Below are positions 35,471-46,459 of a DNA stretch of 64,000 nt, in pieces; positions within the stretch are counted from its first letter, which is position 1; each line of letters opens with the position of its first letter. Below the pieces are notes generated by a model that was given only the letters and a program-made list of their open reading frames with translations, was not told where the DNA came from and ran no database searches. The stretch covers positions 185,690,001 through 185,754,000 of the forward strand of contig JBITNC010000001.1 of the NCBI GenBank assembly GCA_050084985.1, given 5' to 3'. The stretch comes from Nageia nagi (taxonomy: Eukaryota > Pinophyta). The translations under genes and the position numbers were made by a program.

Positions 35471-36292
35471 GAATATTTTGAACCCAAGCATATCATAGAT
35501 GGTTCCAACTATGGTATTTAGGAACCTAGGATTAAAGCAAAACTTCAAGAATGGAAATTATGGATGATTTTTAGTGAAAATCAAGTTGCTTTATTAGAGG
35601 AGAAGGAACTTGAAGCTTATAATACAAATAATGATTTAGAAACCTTTATGTTCTTTCATGTTGTATCAAATAAAATTCTCCTCATGATATCTTCTTCAAA
35701 ATTTGCAAAGGAAGCTTGGGATAAGCTGAAGAGTTTCTACCTTAGCACCAAATTTTCTAAAAGATTCATCATTCTTCAATAGTTATTGCAATCACATCAA
35801 GAGAAAAAAGAAAGTGTGGGAATACATTTGAATAAGTTTATTGATCTTAGAACCTATCTTGTAATATGTGGTTGCAAGTGGATCAATGATGAGTTTCTAA
35901 ATTTTATCATGTTTCAAATACTCTCTACTAAATTTAGCCACTTTGTGATTGTTATTGAAACTAGGCTTGATGATGAGAAAGAAGTTTTCTCCTTGAAAAC
36001 TTTATCAAGGTTTCTCTTGAAATATGAAGAAACACTTAACAATAAAGTGTTGATCACCACTACTAAGGAGCATTCTATGGCATTAAGTCCAATTAAGTCT
36101 CACTTCAAAAAGAAAAGCCATAACCAAAATAAGGGGTCTCATGCTCTTAAGAAGAACATCAAGAATGGTGGAAATAAGAAGAATTACAATCATGATAAGT
36201 TAAAAAAAATCAAAGCCAAATTTGATAGAAAATCTAATTTATGTGATATATATGATCATAAGGAAGTTAATTGCTACAAGAAAGAGAAATAA
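35471..36292 (+). pseudogene. gag: Copia gag (C), three in-frame stops
   Basis: One continuous frame from 35,471 is broken only by stops at 35,519 and 35,780 and terminates at 36,290. It starts 'FEPKHIIDGSNYGI', the copia gag opening, then 'EWKLWMIFSENQ'. The UBN2-type capsid core has 'FAKEAWDKLKSFYLS' and 'SVGIHLNKFIDLRTYLVICG', 'VFSLKTLSRFLLKYEETLN'. The nucleocapsid end is lysine- and asparagine-rich with a degraded zinc knuckle 'CDIYDHKEVNC': the second Cys is Tyr and about three residues before His are missing. The protein would coat element RNA. It is among the better preserved genes in the window, with no frameshift over 270 codons. Confidence 0.82.
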
Positions 36293-36339
36293 CAAGGTGA
36301 GAAAGGATATGAATCAAACAAATATAATAATAAGAAGAA

Positions 36340-36760
36340 GAACAAAAAATGTACTTATGTTGCTTCCTTTTACTCTATGTCTCACACTTTTTCAAATGAT
36401 TGGATTGTTGATTCTAAATGCACTAATCAAATGTGTTCTAAAAAAATAAGTTTGAAAACTTTCATAAGTATAGAAAAGATGTAGTTGTGATAGGTGATAA
36501 TTCACTCCTTCTAGTTCAAGGTATTGAGAGTGTGTGGTTACAAGGAAATATTCTTGAAAATATGCTTTATATGCATAAACTCACTATGAATCTTCTTTCT
36601 ATAATTTAGGTTGGAAGGAAAGGTTACTCTTTTGAGTTTAACTCACACTTTAATGCATGAAAAAGCATATTATCACTTTGGTGAAAGGTTCAATGAAATA
36701 TGATCTTTACAATATGGATCAATCTCAAACAAAGATGTTCCTTGCAACTAATATTTGCAC
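36340..36760 (+). pseudogene. pro: Copia protease (C), decayed
   Basis: The active-site region reads 'SNDWIVDSKCTNQMCSKK' at about 36,393-36,445, corresponding to the copia W-x-x-D-S-G-C pattern. The Gly after D-S is Lys, which should abolish activity. Downstream 'VVVIGDNSLLLVQGIESVW' and 'NMLYMHKLTMNLLSI' (36,480-36,605) are the usual copia blocks between PR and IN. Confidence 0.78.
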
Positions 36761-36769
36761 TAGAGGTAA

Positions 36770-37500
36770 TGTTTGGCACCATTAATTAGGTCACCTAAAA
36801 CATAATAACATTCAAGTTATGAATGATCATGATCTTATGGAATTTTTTCTTGAAATATCACCTACATTTGCTCTTTGTGAGAAATGCATTATAGGTAAAA
36901 TGAATTGAAAAAAATTTGAAAAGATAAGAAAACTACAACAACTCAACCTCCTTAGCTTGTGCATTCATTTTTGACTAAGTCACTTGGGGGAGCATATTAT
37001 GTCTTAACCTTTATTATTGACTTCAATAGGATGATATTTGGTTATCTTTTAGAGCACAAGGATTAAACTTTTGATAGGTTCAAATATTTCAAAGCCTTGG
37101 TAGAAAATTAGTCTAGATTCAAAATCAAGAAGTTAATATATCATAATGGATATGAGTATAATAGTAATGAATTCAATAATTTCTATACCAAGTATAGGAT
37201 CAAGAGGTAGTTTACAATCCCTTACACTCTTTAGCAAAATGGTGTAGTTAAATAAAAGAATAGAATCATTTAGGAAATGGCAATACATATGTTGGTAGAT
37301 CTTCCTAGCTCCTTATGGGGTGAAGTTGTAAATACTACAATCTACATCTTAAATAGGTGTCTTATGAAAGTAGGTGAAGATAAAACTTTGTATGAGGCAT
37401 GGGAAGAAAGAAACCTAACATATCTCATTTCAGGGTCTTTAGATGTGATTCTTATGTCTTTATTATTCTTGAGAAAAGAAAGAAGATGAGTAAGAGATAT
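36770..37500 (+). pseudogene. int: Copia integrase (C), decayed
   Basis: HHCC region at 36,775-36,905: 'LGHLKHNNIQVMNDHDL' with 'CEKCIIGKM'. Core: 'GGAYYVLTFIIDFNRMIFGY' (36,985-37,045) keeps the first Asp. The second block reads 'YHNGYEYNSNEF' (37,140-37,175), where D is replaced by H. The third, 'TIPYTL', stop, 'QNGVVK', stop, 'KNRII' (37,215-37,270), has K at the catalytic Glu. The end 'MAIHMLVDLPSSLWGEVVNT' and 'TTIYILNRCLMK' (37,277-37,375) is the typical copia segment leading to RT. It is inactive. Confidence 0.82.
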
Positions 37501-37740
37501 GTTAAGTGTATCTTTATGGGCTATGACAAGTAGCATAGAGGCTACAGGCTATACCAATCTTCTATAAGAATCATATTTGTATCAAGTAATGTAAAGTTTA
37601 ATAAACTTCTTAAATAATATACCTCTTATGAAAATCTTGATGAGGGTGATGATTCTTCTATTTGACCTAATTGGTTAGATGTCAATGTGGATTTGTCATC
37701 TAATGAACAAGGATCTCTAACATAAAGGATAAAAATAAGT

Positions 37741-38640
37741 ATGAACTTCAATAAATCCTTATTTTCCAAAATTTATAGTAAGAATGAGCCCTCATTATTT
37801 AAACAAGATTCAAAGAAAGAATATTGTATGAATGCAATGAATGTGGAGTATGAGGCTCTAATGAAGAATCAAACTTGGGATTTGGTTTCTTATCTAAATG
37901 AATGCAATGTGATTGGTGATAAATGGGTTTACAAGATCAAATATAATTCAATTGCAGAAATTGAAAAATAAAAATCAAGGTTAATATCCAAGTATTTTAT
38001 TCAAAAATATGGAGTTTATTATGAGAAAACCTTTTCTCTAGTGGAAAAGATGCCTACTGTTAGGGTGATCCTTACTCTTACAATAGCTCAAGGATGGAAA
38101 TTTTTTCAACTTGGTGTTAAGAGTGATTTTCTTAATAGTGACTTAGATGTAGAAATATTTATGAACCAAGCATAAATGTTTGTTGTGTAAAGAAAAGAAC
38201 CTTTTATTTGCAAGCTAAAAAAGTCTTTATATGGAATTAAGAAATTACCTCGATAATAGTACAATAAGATTTCAAGATTCTTTGAGGACATTGGTTTTTC
38301 TAAATGCTTCTTTGAAATAGATTTTTATGTGCTCAATCAAGAACAAGAATTTATATTTATTCTTCTCTATGTGAATGATCTATTGATTACAGAGAATAAT
38401 ATTATCTTCATACAAGACTACATATCCAAACTTAAGGCAACTTTTGAAATGATAGACCCTGGTCTATTGCACTACTAACTTGGTATACAAGTGTACCAAT
38501 ACAAAGATTGTACTTATATTATTCAATCCAAGTATATATTATATATCTTAGAAAAGGTTGTAATAGAGGAGTACAAATATGTTGTAATCCCATTCTCTCT
38601 TGAAATTGTTGTCTCTTAGTTCCAACTCCTAGTTGGCAAA
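37741..38640 (+). pseudogene. RT: Copia reverse transcriptase (C), decayed
   Basis: Start 'MNVEYEALMKNQTWDLVS' with 'DKWVYKIKYN' (37,838-37,950), then 'RLISKYFIQKYGVYYEKTFS', 'MPTVRVILTLTIAQGWKFFQ', and 'LGVKSDFLNSDLDVEIFM' (about 38,115-38,165), where the first catalytic Asp of the usual QMDVKxAFLNG is Gly. Then 'LKKSLYGIKKLPR', 'ILLYVNDLLITENN' (38,360-38,400), where the YVDD box is YVND, and 'LKATFEMIDPGLLHY' with 'LGIQVYQ'. This is a clear Ty1/copia RT with two catalytic losses and multiple stops. Confidence 0.85.
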
Positions 38641-38729
38641 TTTTATGACTTAAAGGTAACTAATTAGTAGTCTTTTGTATTTTAGTATATCTAGGCCATA
38701 TATTACTTTTGTTATGAATTTGTTAGCTA

Positions 38730-39300
38730 AATTTATGTAAAAATCATATGTTGAGCACCTTAATGCAATTAAAAAAATTTTAAGGTATGTTGTGGGCACT
38801 AAGGATCTTGCTCTCAAGTATGATAAGTTGCCCTCAGTTTTTCTCTTAGGATTCTTAGATTTTGACTATGTGGGAGATAGAGATGATAGAAAATCAACCT
38901 CTAATTATGTGTTTAGCATTAGTTTAGGTGATATATCTTAGTATTATAAGAATTATCCTACTATTTCTCTCTCCACCATAGAGGCTAAATATTATGCAAT
39001 GTTAGTTGTATCCCAAGAAGTCATTTGGTTGAGACATATTTTGAAAGAGGTTAGGTATGAGCAAGTTCTTCCATATCAAATTTTTTTAGATAATCAATTA
39101 GCTATTTATTTAGTAAAGAATCCTATTTTTTATAAAAGAACAAATCACAAAAATTCAAGCCCACTTCATTAGAGAGAAGGTTCTAAATGGTCTTCTACAC
39201 TTGTAGTATTTTCCATCAGTGCTAAACTCTACTAATTTGTTCACTAAATGCCTTCCTGAAGTTCAATTTTGTAAGCTTAGAGATTCTATTTGGTTGGAAA
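38730..39300 (+). pseudogene. RH: Copia RNase H (C), decayed
   Basis: 'EHLNAIKKILRYVVGTKDLA' (38,753-38,812), 'DFDYVGDRDDRKSTSNYVFS' (the D-x-D-W-A-G block, 38,860-38,920), 'TISLSTIEAKYYAMLVVSQE' (38,960-39,020), 'LRHILKEV' and 'IFLDNQLAIYLVKNPIF' (39,080-39,130), then a frameshift before 'HIRxKxHFIR'-type end sequence. Order and motifs are those of the copia RNase H that completes pol. Confidence 0.82.
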
Positions 39301-39635
39301 ATTTTTCTTTAAAAAAGGAGTAAATATTAAATTATTCATGCATCCATTGTAACTACTTCCTTCTTAATAAAGTTATTGAACACTTTGTTTTATTTATATA
39401 CTTTATCTATACATTGCTCTTTAGTTCACTATAAGTATGGGCTTGGTATCATAAGTGATGAAGTATAGTGCACCACAAATCCAAGCATATTATATCAAAA
39501 AGAAATTTCTTGATGAAACAACTATAGCTTTATTCATTTGACTTTGACTCTTCTAGTTTAGTCACTAGTTGCTTTAGAAAATTTATTATGCACACATTGA
39601 AAGTTTCTTATGGCAGTGAAGTTGCCCTTAAGGGG

Positions 39636-39646
39636 GAGTGATTTGA
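39636..39646 (+). promoter_or_regulatory. Polypurine tract of nested copia C
   Basis: 'taagggggag' followed by 'TGATTTGAATTTTTATG', a plausible LTR start. It lies 340 bp after RNase H, as expected for a copia 3' end. Confidence 0.6.
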
Positions 39647-40200
39647 ATTTTTATGTTGAATTCATATTTTTAATGACAACTTCATACCTAGGAGGATATG
39701 TTTTTGTATAGTGTTGATATTAAATGTACACCTTTGTGGTTAGTTCATTTTATGTGAGGAACTCATGGTATATTTTGGTTTCTATTATAACTATGTGAGG
39801 AATCAAAATGTGTTTATTGGTATTGTTTGGTTATCCATATGTGAGTGGTTGATACATGCATATGATCTTTTTACTATTGATCAACACATGTTTCTAATAT
39901 ACATTAGATAACTATAAGTATTAACTTGGCATCTTTATGATGGCTTATAGTATATCATTAATCAGTTTATGGATGGAATTACTTAGTTTATTTATCTTGT
40001 GATTGATATGAATGTTTATATGATGCATCTAATTGATCTTATTTATGAGGTGCTTGAAGCTTGCATGTTTCATCTTGAGAATGCAGATTACTTCAATTGG
40101 GTAGACTCATGAAGGTTCACTTGTCAACTTAGTGTTGATTAACTATACTTATAGTGAAATTAGTTCTATTTAATGATTGTACTGTAAACCATTTTATCAA
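39647..40200 (+). repeat. Presumed 3' LTR of copia C
   Basis: Non-coding sequence from TG after the PPT to about 'ttttatca', after which X-family internal sequence resumes. No matching 5' LTR was found by eye, so this is inferred from position only. It is followed by a PBS-like 'TGGTATTATAG' at 40,203. Confidence 0.4.
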
Positions 40201-40351
40201 ATGGTATTATAGTGAGTCTCAAAATAAGATCTTGCTTAATTTTAAAAGATGTAAAAGTTCTCATCTCCACTTGTATCTCTTTGGTGGATAACTCTCTATT
40301 ACTTTCTCCTTCTTTTTTTACACTTTATCCCAATATTACATTAAGAGGGAG
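40201..40351 (+). other. X2 3' internal segment with polypurine tract
   Basis: 'gatgtaaaagttctcatct.cacttgtatctct' and the following 80 bp match X1 (reverse complement of 15,468-15,590). It ends with 'ttaagagggag' (40,341-40,351), the PPT next to the X2 3' LTR. Confidence 0.75.
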
Positions 40352-40784
40352 TGTTATAATTTATAATGTAATATTATGTAATATTTCTCTTTAATGTAAA
40401 TTCACTTAATGCTTAAATTATCTTTAGATATGTTAAAACATTAATGGGGTAAATATGGAAACATCTTGAACCCTATCTTTAGGTTAAAGGAAGGTTAAAG
40501 GGTGGGTTTCTTCTTATAAAAAGAGAGGTACCCCTCCTCTCATTGTAGTGAGAATAATTGTGAAATTTTATTTAAGATGTGGAGAGAGGAGAGATTTTGT
40601 AAGAAAGGACCTTGAAAATAAGATCTTACTTAGTGGATGTACTCCCAAGGAGGGAGGAACAACTTTATATCTTATGTTATTTGTGATATTGACTTGTGTT
40701 ATTGGGTTATTATGTTGATGTTGTAAGTGCCTTTTTAAGATCTTGGTAAACTAGAGATTAATTCAAAAAGGGTTAACTTTATCA
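40352..40784 (+). repeat. X2 3' LTR (433 bp)
   Basis: Begins 'TGTTATAATTTATAATG' and ends 'ctttatca'. It matches X1 LTRs in reverse complement over the first 250 bp, including 'aggttaaaggaaggttaaa', 'gtgggtt' and 'agagaggtacccctcctctc'. Confidence 0.85.
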
Positions 40785-40789
40785 ACTAC
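40785..40789. repeat. X2 target site duplication, right copy
   Basis: ACTAC, against ATTAT at 33,603-33,607. G-family sequence resumes directly after it. Confidence 0.5.
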
Positions 40790-41900
40790 AAAACAAAATC
40801 CCCCATTAGCTCCACTATTTACAAGTCACTTATGGCCTTTAGGAAGCATGGCATACTACTAAAAATATTCAACAATAAGAATTTTTTAACATCCCAAATT
40901 TTTAACAAACATGAACATGTCAAGATGTTCAATTTTGTATGTTTTCATACCTATTTTTGCAATCAAAGGATATTTTTTTGCATGTACCATTGGTGCACCT
41001 ATTTCCAAAGGTATAATATCATATCTAAGATAAATCATTATGAATTATTCAAAGTCTACTATATTACATAAAGCATATAGTTTTGGATCACCAACTACTA
41101 TATGTACCTCACCCTTATATTCAAATTTTAATTTGCCATGTACTCTATATGGGACTACATCCATATCTTGAAACTAAGGTCTTCCTAATAATAAGTTATA
41201 TGATAATTTTGAATCCACAGCCAAAAACTAAGTTTCAAGTATTCTAACCCTTGTTGTACCTAAAATAGTATCGATTCCAATTGGCTTTTTGGATGAACTA
41301 TCATATGCCCTAATTCTAAATGTAGTTTCTTCTAAGGGAGGTATTTGTAAATCATTTTCTTTAAGTTGTATCAAAAAATTATGATAACAAACATTAATAG
41401 CTAAGACATTATCTACCAATATTATTTTTATCTCCCATCCATTTATCATAGGTGTGATATACAAAGCTAGACATCCAACAAGGATTTATTTAGTAAGCTT
41501 TTTAGATCTATAAAAAGAGATAGTATCACATTTCTTAATAGCTCTAACTTTCTCTAAAAACATGGTAGTAAACATATTTGTATGGACTATTTTATTTTTT
41601 AATAAAGCATATAATACCTCCCTATTTGTTTCAAATGTAGATATGAGTTCATACAAACTAATCTTAGTAGGAGTAGTTTTCAATTGCCAAATCATGCTAA
41701 ACATTTTTGGATCAAGTGGGACACTTACTTGTTTAGTAGTAACTAGATTTGGAATATATCTTGAATGCCCTTTTTGTAATCTAAATAAAACTTCTTTATC
41801 CACTAAAACTATGTTCACTATAACTTTTGGATTTGAATCTTTCTGGTCAATTTCATATCTTCCTTGGGCAATAAGATCTAGAATTATTGCCTCCAATGTT
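40790..41900 (-). pseudogene. pro: G2 protease and gag-pro linker, decayed
   Basis: Continuation of G2 upstream of X2. Minus-strand frames 41,228-41,464 ('YITPMINGWEIKIILVDNVL', 'FRIRAYDSSSKKPIGID') and 41,486-41,896 ('KTTPTKISLYELISTFETNR', 'KVRAIKKCDTISF') match residues of the intact G1 frame at 26,105-26,755. The active site reads V-D-N-V, so the Gly is replaced. The LGRPxL signature (about 41,190) is broken. Confidence 0.8.
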
Positions 41901-41999
41901 TTACAAAATTTTATAACATGACCTTTTCATTGATGATAAGTGCAATAAGAATCAAATTTTCCTATAAGAATATTATCATATTGTGTTTTTGTCTCTAAT

Positions 42000-42338
42000 A
42001 GATTCAATTAAACTCTTTTCATCAGATCTCTCATAATCAATAGTAGTTGGATTAGAAATGTATACCTTCTATCTCTTATGGTAGTTGATCTTGTCAATTT
42101 AGGTGTAGAGGAAGGTGTATCAACTATTTTTACTTTCTTTTCTTCTTTATTTGTACATGTTATTTGATTGTCCTTAGTGTAAGGAGTGTATGTATACTTA
42201 AGATATCCTAACTCAAGCACAACTATCTCATTTTGCAATAATTCTTGTGCTAATACCCCTAATCCAATATTCTTATTACTTGGAGCATGCAAGTTAATGA
42301 TTGGTAGAATAGAATCTCTAAATATACCACAAATTTTA
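42000..42338 (-). pseudogene. gag: G2 gag, 3' part (downstream of the H insertion)
   Basis: The 112-codon frame 42,008-42,346 contains 'NEIVVLELGYLKYTYTPYTK' and 'TPKLTRSTTIRDRRYTFLIQ', also present in G3 (55,917-56,210) and near 27,250-27,060 in G1. This is the region between capsid and protease. Its upstream part lies beyond H at 48,543-49,134. The frame runs a few bases into the H LTR. Confidence 0.8.
42334..42338. repeat. H target site duplication, left copy
   Basis: TTTTA, identical to 48,543-48,547. G3 shows the uninterrupted site near 56,325-56,345. Confidence 0.88.
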
Positions 42339-43073
42339 TGATCCAAATTAGATCATGTCAAGTTATCTTTTAAAGAGTAGTACTTAGTCCAAAGGTATCT
42401 ATGCCTAGAGATAGAACAAAACTAAAATCTAGAGTTGATCAACATTTAGATCTAGGCTATAAGTGATGTGCAAAAATTTGAATCTAAGCCACCACTGACA
42501 TGCAATTTAATGAGTCACTAGTAGAAGTTGAAGGGATGTTGATATGTTGGGTAGAGGAACTATTTCATATTCCATAATCAATGTATAAGAAGGTGTTTTT
42601 TATGCAATTTGAAACTTATCAAAGAGCATGCAATCCCCTTATTTCTTCAATGGGAGTTTTGAGAGTTTATAGATTTTGGGATTGTAGGATTTGAAGAAAC
42701 GCCAAGAGTCATTATAGAGTTTTGTAGTTCTAAGATAGTACTTCCTTCTTGCTATAGGAGATTATAGTAATTGTAAGATATTGTATTGACATTGTATTAA
42801 TGGTATTTCTTTATTTATGTAATATTGTAATGTCCATAGACAATGAGAAGAGAAGGCTCCAATTTCATGCTAGATTAGCCCACATTGGGTGAACCAAAGT
42901 AACTTATTATGTTGATCTTATTATGTATGTTTTGAGATTTCTTGTTTTTTATTTACATTATGTAATTTCAAGTCTTCTATGTAATTATATGATCTTATAA
43001 TGGTTAACAATTTTTGTTCAAATCTATAAGTGAGGATTCAAGTATGCTATAAGCATCCAATGATTGCAAATCA
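42339..43073 (+). repeat. H 5' LTR (735 bp)
   Basis: Starts 'TGATCCAAATTAGATCATG' and ends 'gattgcaaatca'. Aligns over its full length with 47,807-48,542. Confidence 0.92.
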
Positions 43074-43075
43074 CA

Positions 43076-43087
43076 TGGTATCAGATC
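43076..43087 (+). promoter_or_regulatory. H primer binding site (initiator Met tRNA type)
   Basis: 'TGGTATCAGATC' two bases after the LTR, one mismatch from TGGTATCAGAGC. Confidence 0.85.
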
Positions 43088-43199
43088 TTGTACTACCAAA
43101 ATTTGGGGCTAAAATTTTTGTAATTCCATGTAGCTAGTAGTATGAAATTTGATGTTTAAGAGGAGATATCAAACACTAGAATTAATTCTATAGGATTTC

Positions 43200-44335
43200 A
43201 AGATTGGTTGATGGGGTAGAGCAAGAGAAATGGATAATGCAAAGGAGCAATAGTCACCTATACATACCATGATGGATGTCAATTTTAAAAGAGGATTTTT
43301 AGTAACAAAGAATCATTAAGCTTAGTTGGCTAAGTTGTTGCTTGCTAGAGCTAATGCAAATATCAATTAGAGATATCATAATGTAATTAGAAGAGCTGAA
43401 TCATCATCTTCATCAAATAGAGTTCCATTCAAAGTGGAGGCCAAAGTGGACATTCCTAATTTTGGAGGAGAGGTTGATGCAGAAAAGGTGACTAATCAAT
43501 TGCAACAATTGGAGGTTTATTTCAAAATTCATGGTGTTGTAAATTATGTTGATAAAATCTCTTTTGCTAGATTGAATATGAGTGGACATGCTTTAGTATA
43601 GTGGGAAAGCTATGTAGAAACCTATAGATATGAACACTTATCTAAATTTTCTTCTTGGAATGAATTTAAGTTGTTAAGAGATAAATTCTATCCATTAGGA
43701 CATCATAATAAACAATTTATGACATGGTAAGTCTTTAGACAATAAAGATGGCAAAATGTTCAAGAATACACTATGAAATTTAAGAAATAAGCTACTTTTC
43801 TTGGAGTTTCACTAAAAGATCCTCAAACTTTAATGAAGTACATTGAAGGTTTACATATTCATTTGCAAAAGACTATCATGTTGTTTAATCCTACTAATCT
43901 TGATCAAGTGTGTGTTCAAGTACAATACTTAGAAGAGTATGGTAAAGCAAGGAGACAATATGATGAATCCAAGAAGGCTTCTAATTCAAGGGGAGGATAA
44001 GAGAAAGGTAAATATAAATATAAAGGCAAAGGTAAGTAAGAAACTAAGACCACTAATATTTCAAAGAAATAAGGTGATGGTAGACATTGTAGTCATTATG
44101 ATAAAGATGGTCATGTTGATGATAAATGTTTGAAATTACATATGAAATTACATCCACATAACCATAATAATAAGGACAAAACTAATGTTATGGTTATAAG
44201 ATGTGATGATATTAAGGGTATTTTATATGTTGATGAAAGCATAAATTATTCAGCTATTCAAAAGTTTAAAAGTCCTCAAGATATTGAAGAATGAAGGATT
44301 GAATTATTCCACCTCAAAATCCAAATCTAGAAAAC
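43200..44335 (+). pseudogene. gag: H gag, decayed
   Basis: The frame can be followed for almost 1 kb with single stops. 'FKVEAKVDIPNFGGEVDAE' (about 43,430-43,485), 'QLQQLEVYFKIHGVVNYVDK', 'ARLNMSGHALV' and 'WESYVETY' (the usual W-W block has one Trp lost to a stop), 'FSSWNEFKLLRDKFYP', 'TMKFKK', 'LKDPQTLMKYIEGLHIHLQK' (to about 43,875). The zinc knuckle at about 44,083-44,125 reads 'CSHYDKDGHVDDKC', with the second Cys as Tyr. This is the Ty3/gypsy retrotransposon gag domain plus nucleocapsid. Position right after the PBS fits. Confidence 0.85.
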
Positions 44336-44700
44336 CAAAGTAGATTGCATTATTGATTCGAACTCTCAAGCAAATTTGATCTTAAAGACTATGGTGAGTA
44401 ATTTGGGATTGGAAACTTTCAATCATACAAATCCATATCCTTTGGGTTGGGTGCATCGCAATGATAGTTTGCAAGTCACTAAGAAATGTAAGTTGAAATT
44501 TGCTATTTATGCAAAGTACATTGATGAATTTATGGTTGATGTTGTTCTTTTAGACATTTATGATGTTATTCTTGGTAACCATTATATGTGGGATAGATAT
44601 GGCATTTATTATAGAAGATTGAATAAATTATAGTAGGTGAAAGATGGAAAGATATTTGTAGCTAGTGCACATAAAGCAAGAAAAAATTACCTTTGGTCAT
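44336..44700 (+). pseudogene. pro: H protease, decayed
   Basis: The active-site strand 'KVDCIIDSNSQANLI' at about 44,338-44,382 has D-S-N in place of D-S-G. The open frame 44,376-44,633 continues with 'LGLETFNHTNPYPLGWV', 'KCKLKFAIYAKYIDEFMVDV' and 'LDIYDVILGNHYMWDRYG', the chromovirus form of the flap and C-terminal signature (the 'GxPWLxxY' block). Loss of the Gly suggests no activity. Confidence 0.8.
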
Positions 44701-44999
44701 TTCTAGTCACATAAAACATCTTGTAAATGCTTCTAAAAAGTTTTTTATAATCATGGTGAAAATAGTAGCCTTAAGTGAGGTAAAACTCATGCTATTAATG
44801 ACATGCAAAATTGATTTTAGGTCACCAGTGGTATGCAAAAAAGAGGAATAGATGCAAGATTTAGTTTGATAATTTACTAACTTATTACAAAGCCATAGGG
44901 ATTACCTTCTATGCAAGATATAGAACATGATATTCATTTATTACCTAATGCTTCATCGCCCAACATAGCCTTGCATTGATGATCAATTTTAGAGCAAGG

Positions 45000-45760
45000 G
45001 GAGATAAGGAAGCAAATTCAAGAGTTGGATGATCAAGGAGTGATCAAACAAAGTACATTTACATGTGGGTCATCTATTTTTTTGGTTCCTAAGAAGGATC
45101 AAACTTGGAGAATGTGCATTAACTATGGAGCATAAAATAAAATCACCATAAAAAATAGCTATCCTTTGCCTTAGATAGATGATCTTTTGGATGAGTTATA
45201 AGTGGCAATATTCTTCACAAAATTGGACTTGAGGAGTAGATATCACCAAGTTAAAATCAAGGAGGAGGACATATGAGATATTTCCTTCAAGATAAGATAA
45301 GCCCTATTTGAGTGGCTTGTTTTTCCATTTGTTTTATGCAATGCATTAGCTACTTTCATGAGGGTAATGAATGATGTACTTCATCCATTTGTTGATTCTT
45401 TTGTTGTTATATACTTGGATGATATTTTTGTTTATAGTTCCACTTGGGAATAATATGTTGTACATATTAGAAAAGTATTTCAAACTTTGCATAGAGATAA
45501 GATATTTTTGAAACATTCAAAATGTAATTTTGGCAAAGAGTCTTTGGTGTATTTGGGCCATGTTATTGGTCATGGAAAACTTATGATATATCCTAGTAAA
45601 GTATGTGCTATAGTAGATTAGACAAGGCCATCTAATGTAACTAAAGTAAGGAGTTTCTTGGGTGCTATCCAATATTTGAGAAAGTTTATTATTGATTTTT
45701 ATCATATTGCTTCACCTTTACATGATGTAACTAGAAAGAGGCAAGTTTTCCAATGGGAGA
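45000..45760 (+). pseudogene. pol (RT): H reverse transcriptase, decayed but with intact YLDD box
   Basis: Blocks in order: 'VPKKDQTWRMCINYGA' (45,086-45,132), 'NKITIKNSYPLP', 'IDDLLDEL', 'FFTKLDLRSRYHQVKI' (45,215-45,260) with the first catalytic Asp, '[20 protein letters not shown]' (45,305-45,363), '[20 protein letters not shown]' and 'IFVYS' (45,367-45,438) keeping both catalytic Asps, 'HSKCNFGKESLVYLGHVIG', 'VRSFLGAIQYLRKFI' (45,648-45,690). Scattered stops (TAG, TGA) mostly fall where Gln, Arg or Trp is usual. A clear Ty3/gypsy RT. Confidence 0.9.
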
Positions 45761-46200
45761 AACAATAGCAAACATCCTTTGAGACTTTGAAGCAAAATAT
45801 TATTAGTGCACCTATGCTAGCACTTCTTAATTTGTAGAAGCCATTTGAAGTGTATACTAATGCAAGTGACTATGCCATGGGAGTTATTTTGATGCAAGAA
45901 TATAAACTAATTTGTTGTCATTCTAAAAAGTTTAGTGGGGCTATTTTGAATTATCCCACTTATGATAAGAAAATGTATGCATTGGTTCAAGTTGTTAAAA
46001 AGTGAGAACATTACTTAATGGGGAAAGAAATAATCATTCATACTGATCATCAACCATTAAATTATTTACAAATTCAATCAAAACTACAAAAACTAGACAC
46101 TATAGATGGATGAGTTTTCTACAATAATTTCATCTAGTGATCAAGTATAAGAAAGGAACACAAAATAAGGTTGCTGATATGCTTTCTAGACCACCTATAA
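45761..46200 (+). pseudogene. pol (RH): H RNase H, decayed
   Basis: 'SFETLKQNIISAPMLALLNL' (45,778-45,835), 'FEVYTNASDYAMGVILMQ' (45,845-45,900; the first Asp of D-A-S is Asn), 'HSKKFSGAILNYPTYDKKMY' (45,922-45,980), 'EHYLMGKEIIIHTDHQPLNY' (46,007-46,065), then after a frameshift 'GTQNKVADMLSRPP' (46,155-46,196), the G-xx-N-xx-A-D-xLSR block. Single RNase H, with no aRH, unlike elements A and G. Confidence 0.87.
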
Positions 46201-46459
46201 CTATATATTCTAGGCTATCAATGGTATATAATACTATTTTTAGGATACCGACAATATGCAAACAAGGACCAATAAGTTCCCTCTCAATGTTGATATTTCT
46301 TCCTTTTCTATCTGAGTCATTTTCAAAGGCATATGTGCAAGATCCATACTTGAGAGAGGTGTGTGAGTACTTATCTTCATTTTGGTACAAGTATGAGGGT
46401 TTGTATGAATTTCATTTGCAAAATAGACTTATTTATCATTTTAATGCATTATGTGTTTC

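Larger units (their letters stand above)
33608..40784 (+). mobile_element. X2: copia-type LTR element of the X1 family, containing a copia gag-pol
   Basis: The left edge 'TGTTAGAATTTATAATAAAA' and the 3' LTR at 40,352 ('TGTTATAATTTATAATG') match each other and, in reverse complement, the X1 LTR. A purine tract 'AAGAGGGAG' precedes the 3' LTR. G-family sequence resumes exactly on both sides ('ggatgatacc' left, 'cccccattagctcc' right, contiguous in G3 at about 54,764-54,800), which proves insertion into G2. Inside lies a decayed copia gag-pol (35,471-39,300) with its own PPT-like tract at 39,636, which suggests a further copia copy (C) nested in X2. Alternatively the gag-pol may belong to X2 itself, the autonomous form of X1. 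Confidence 0.75.
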
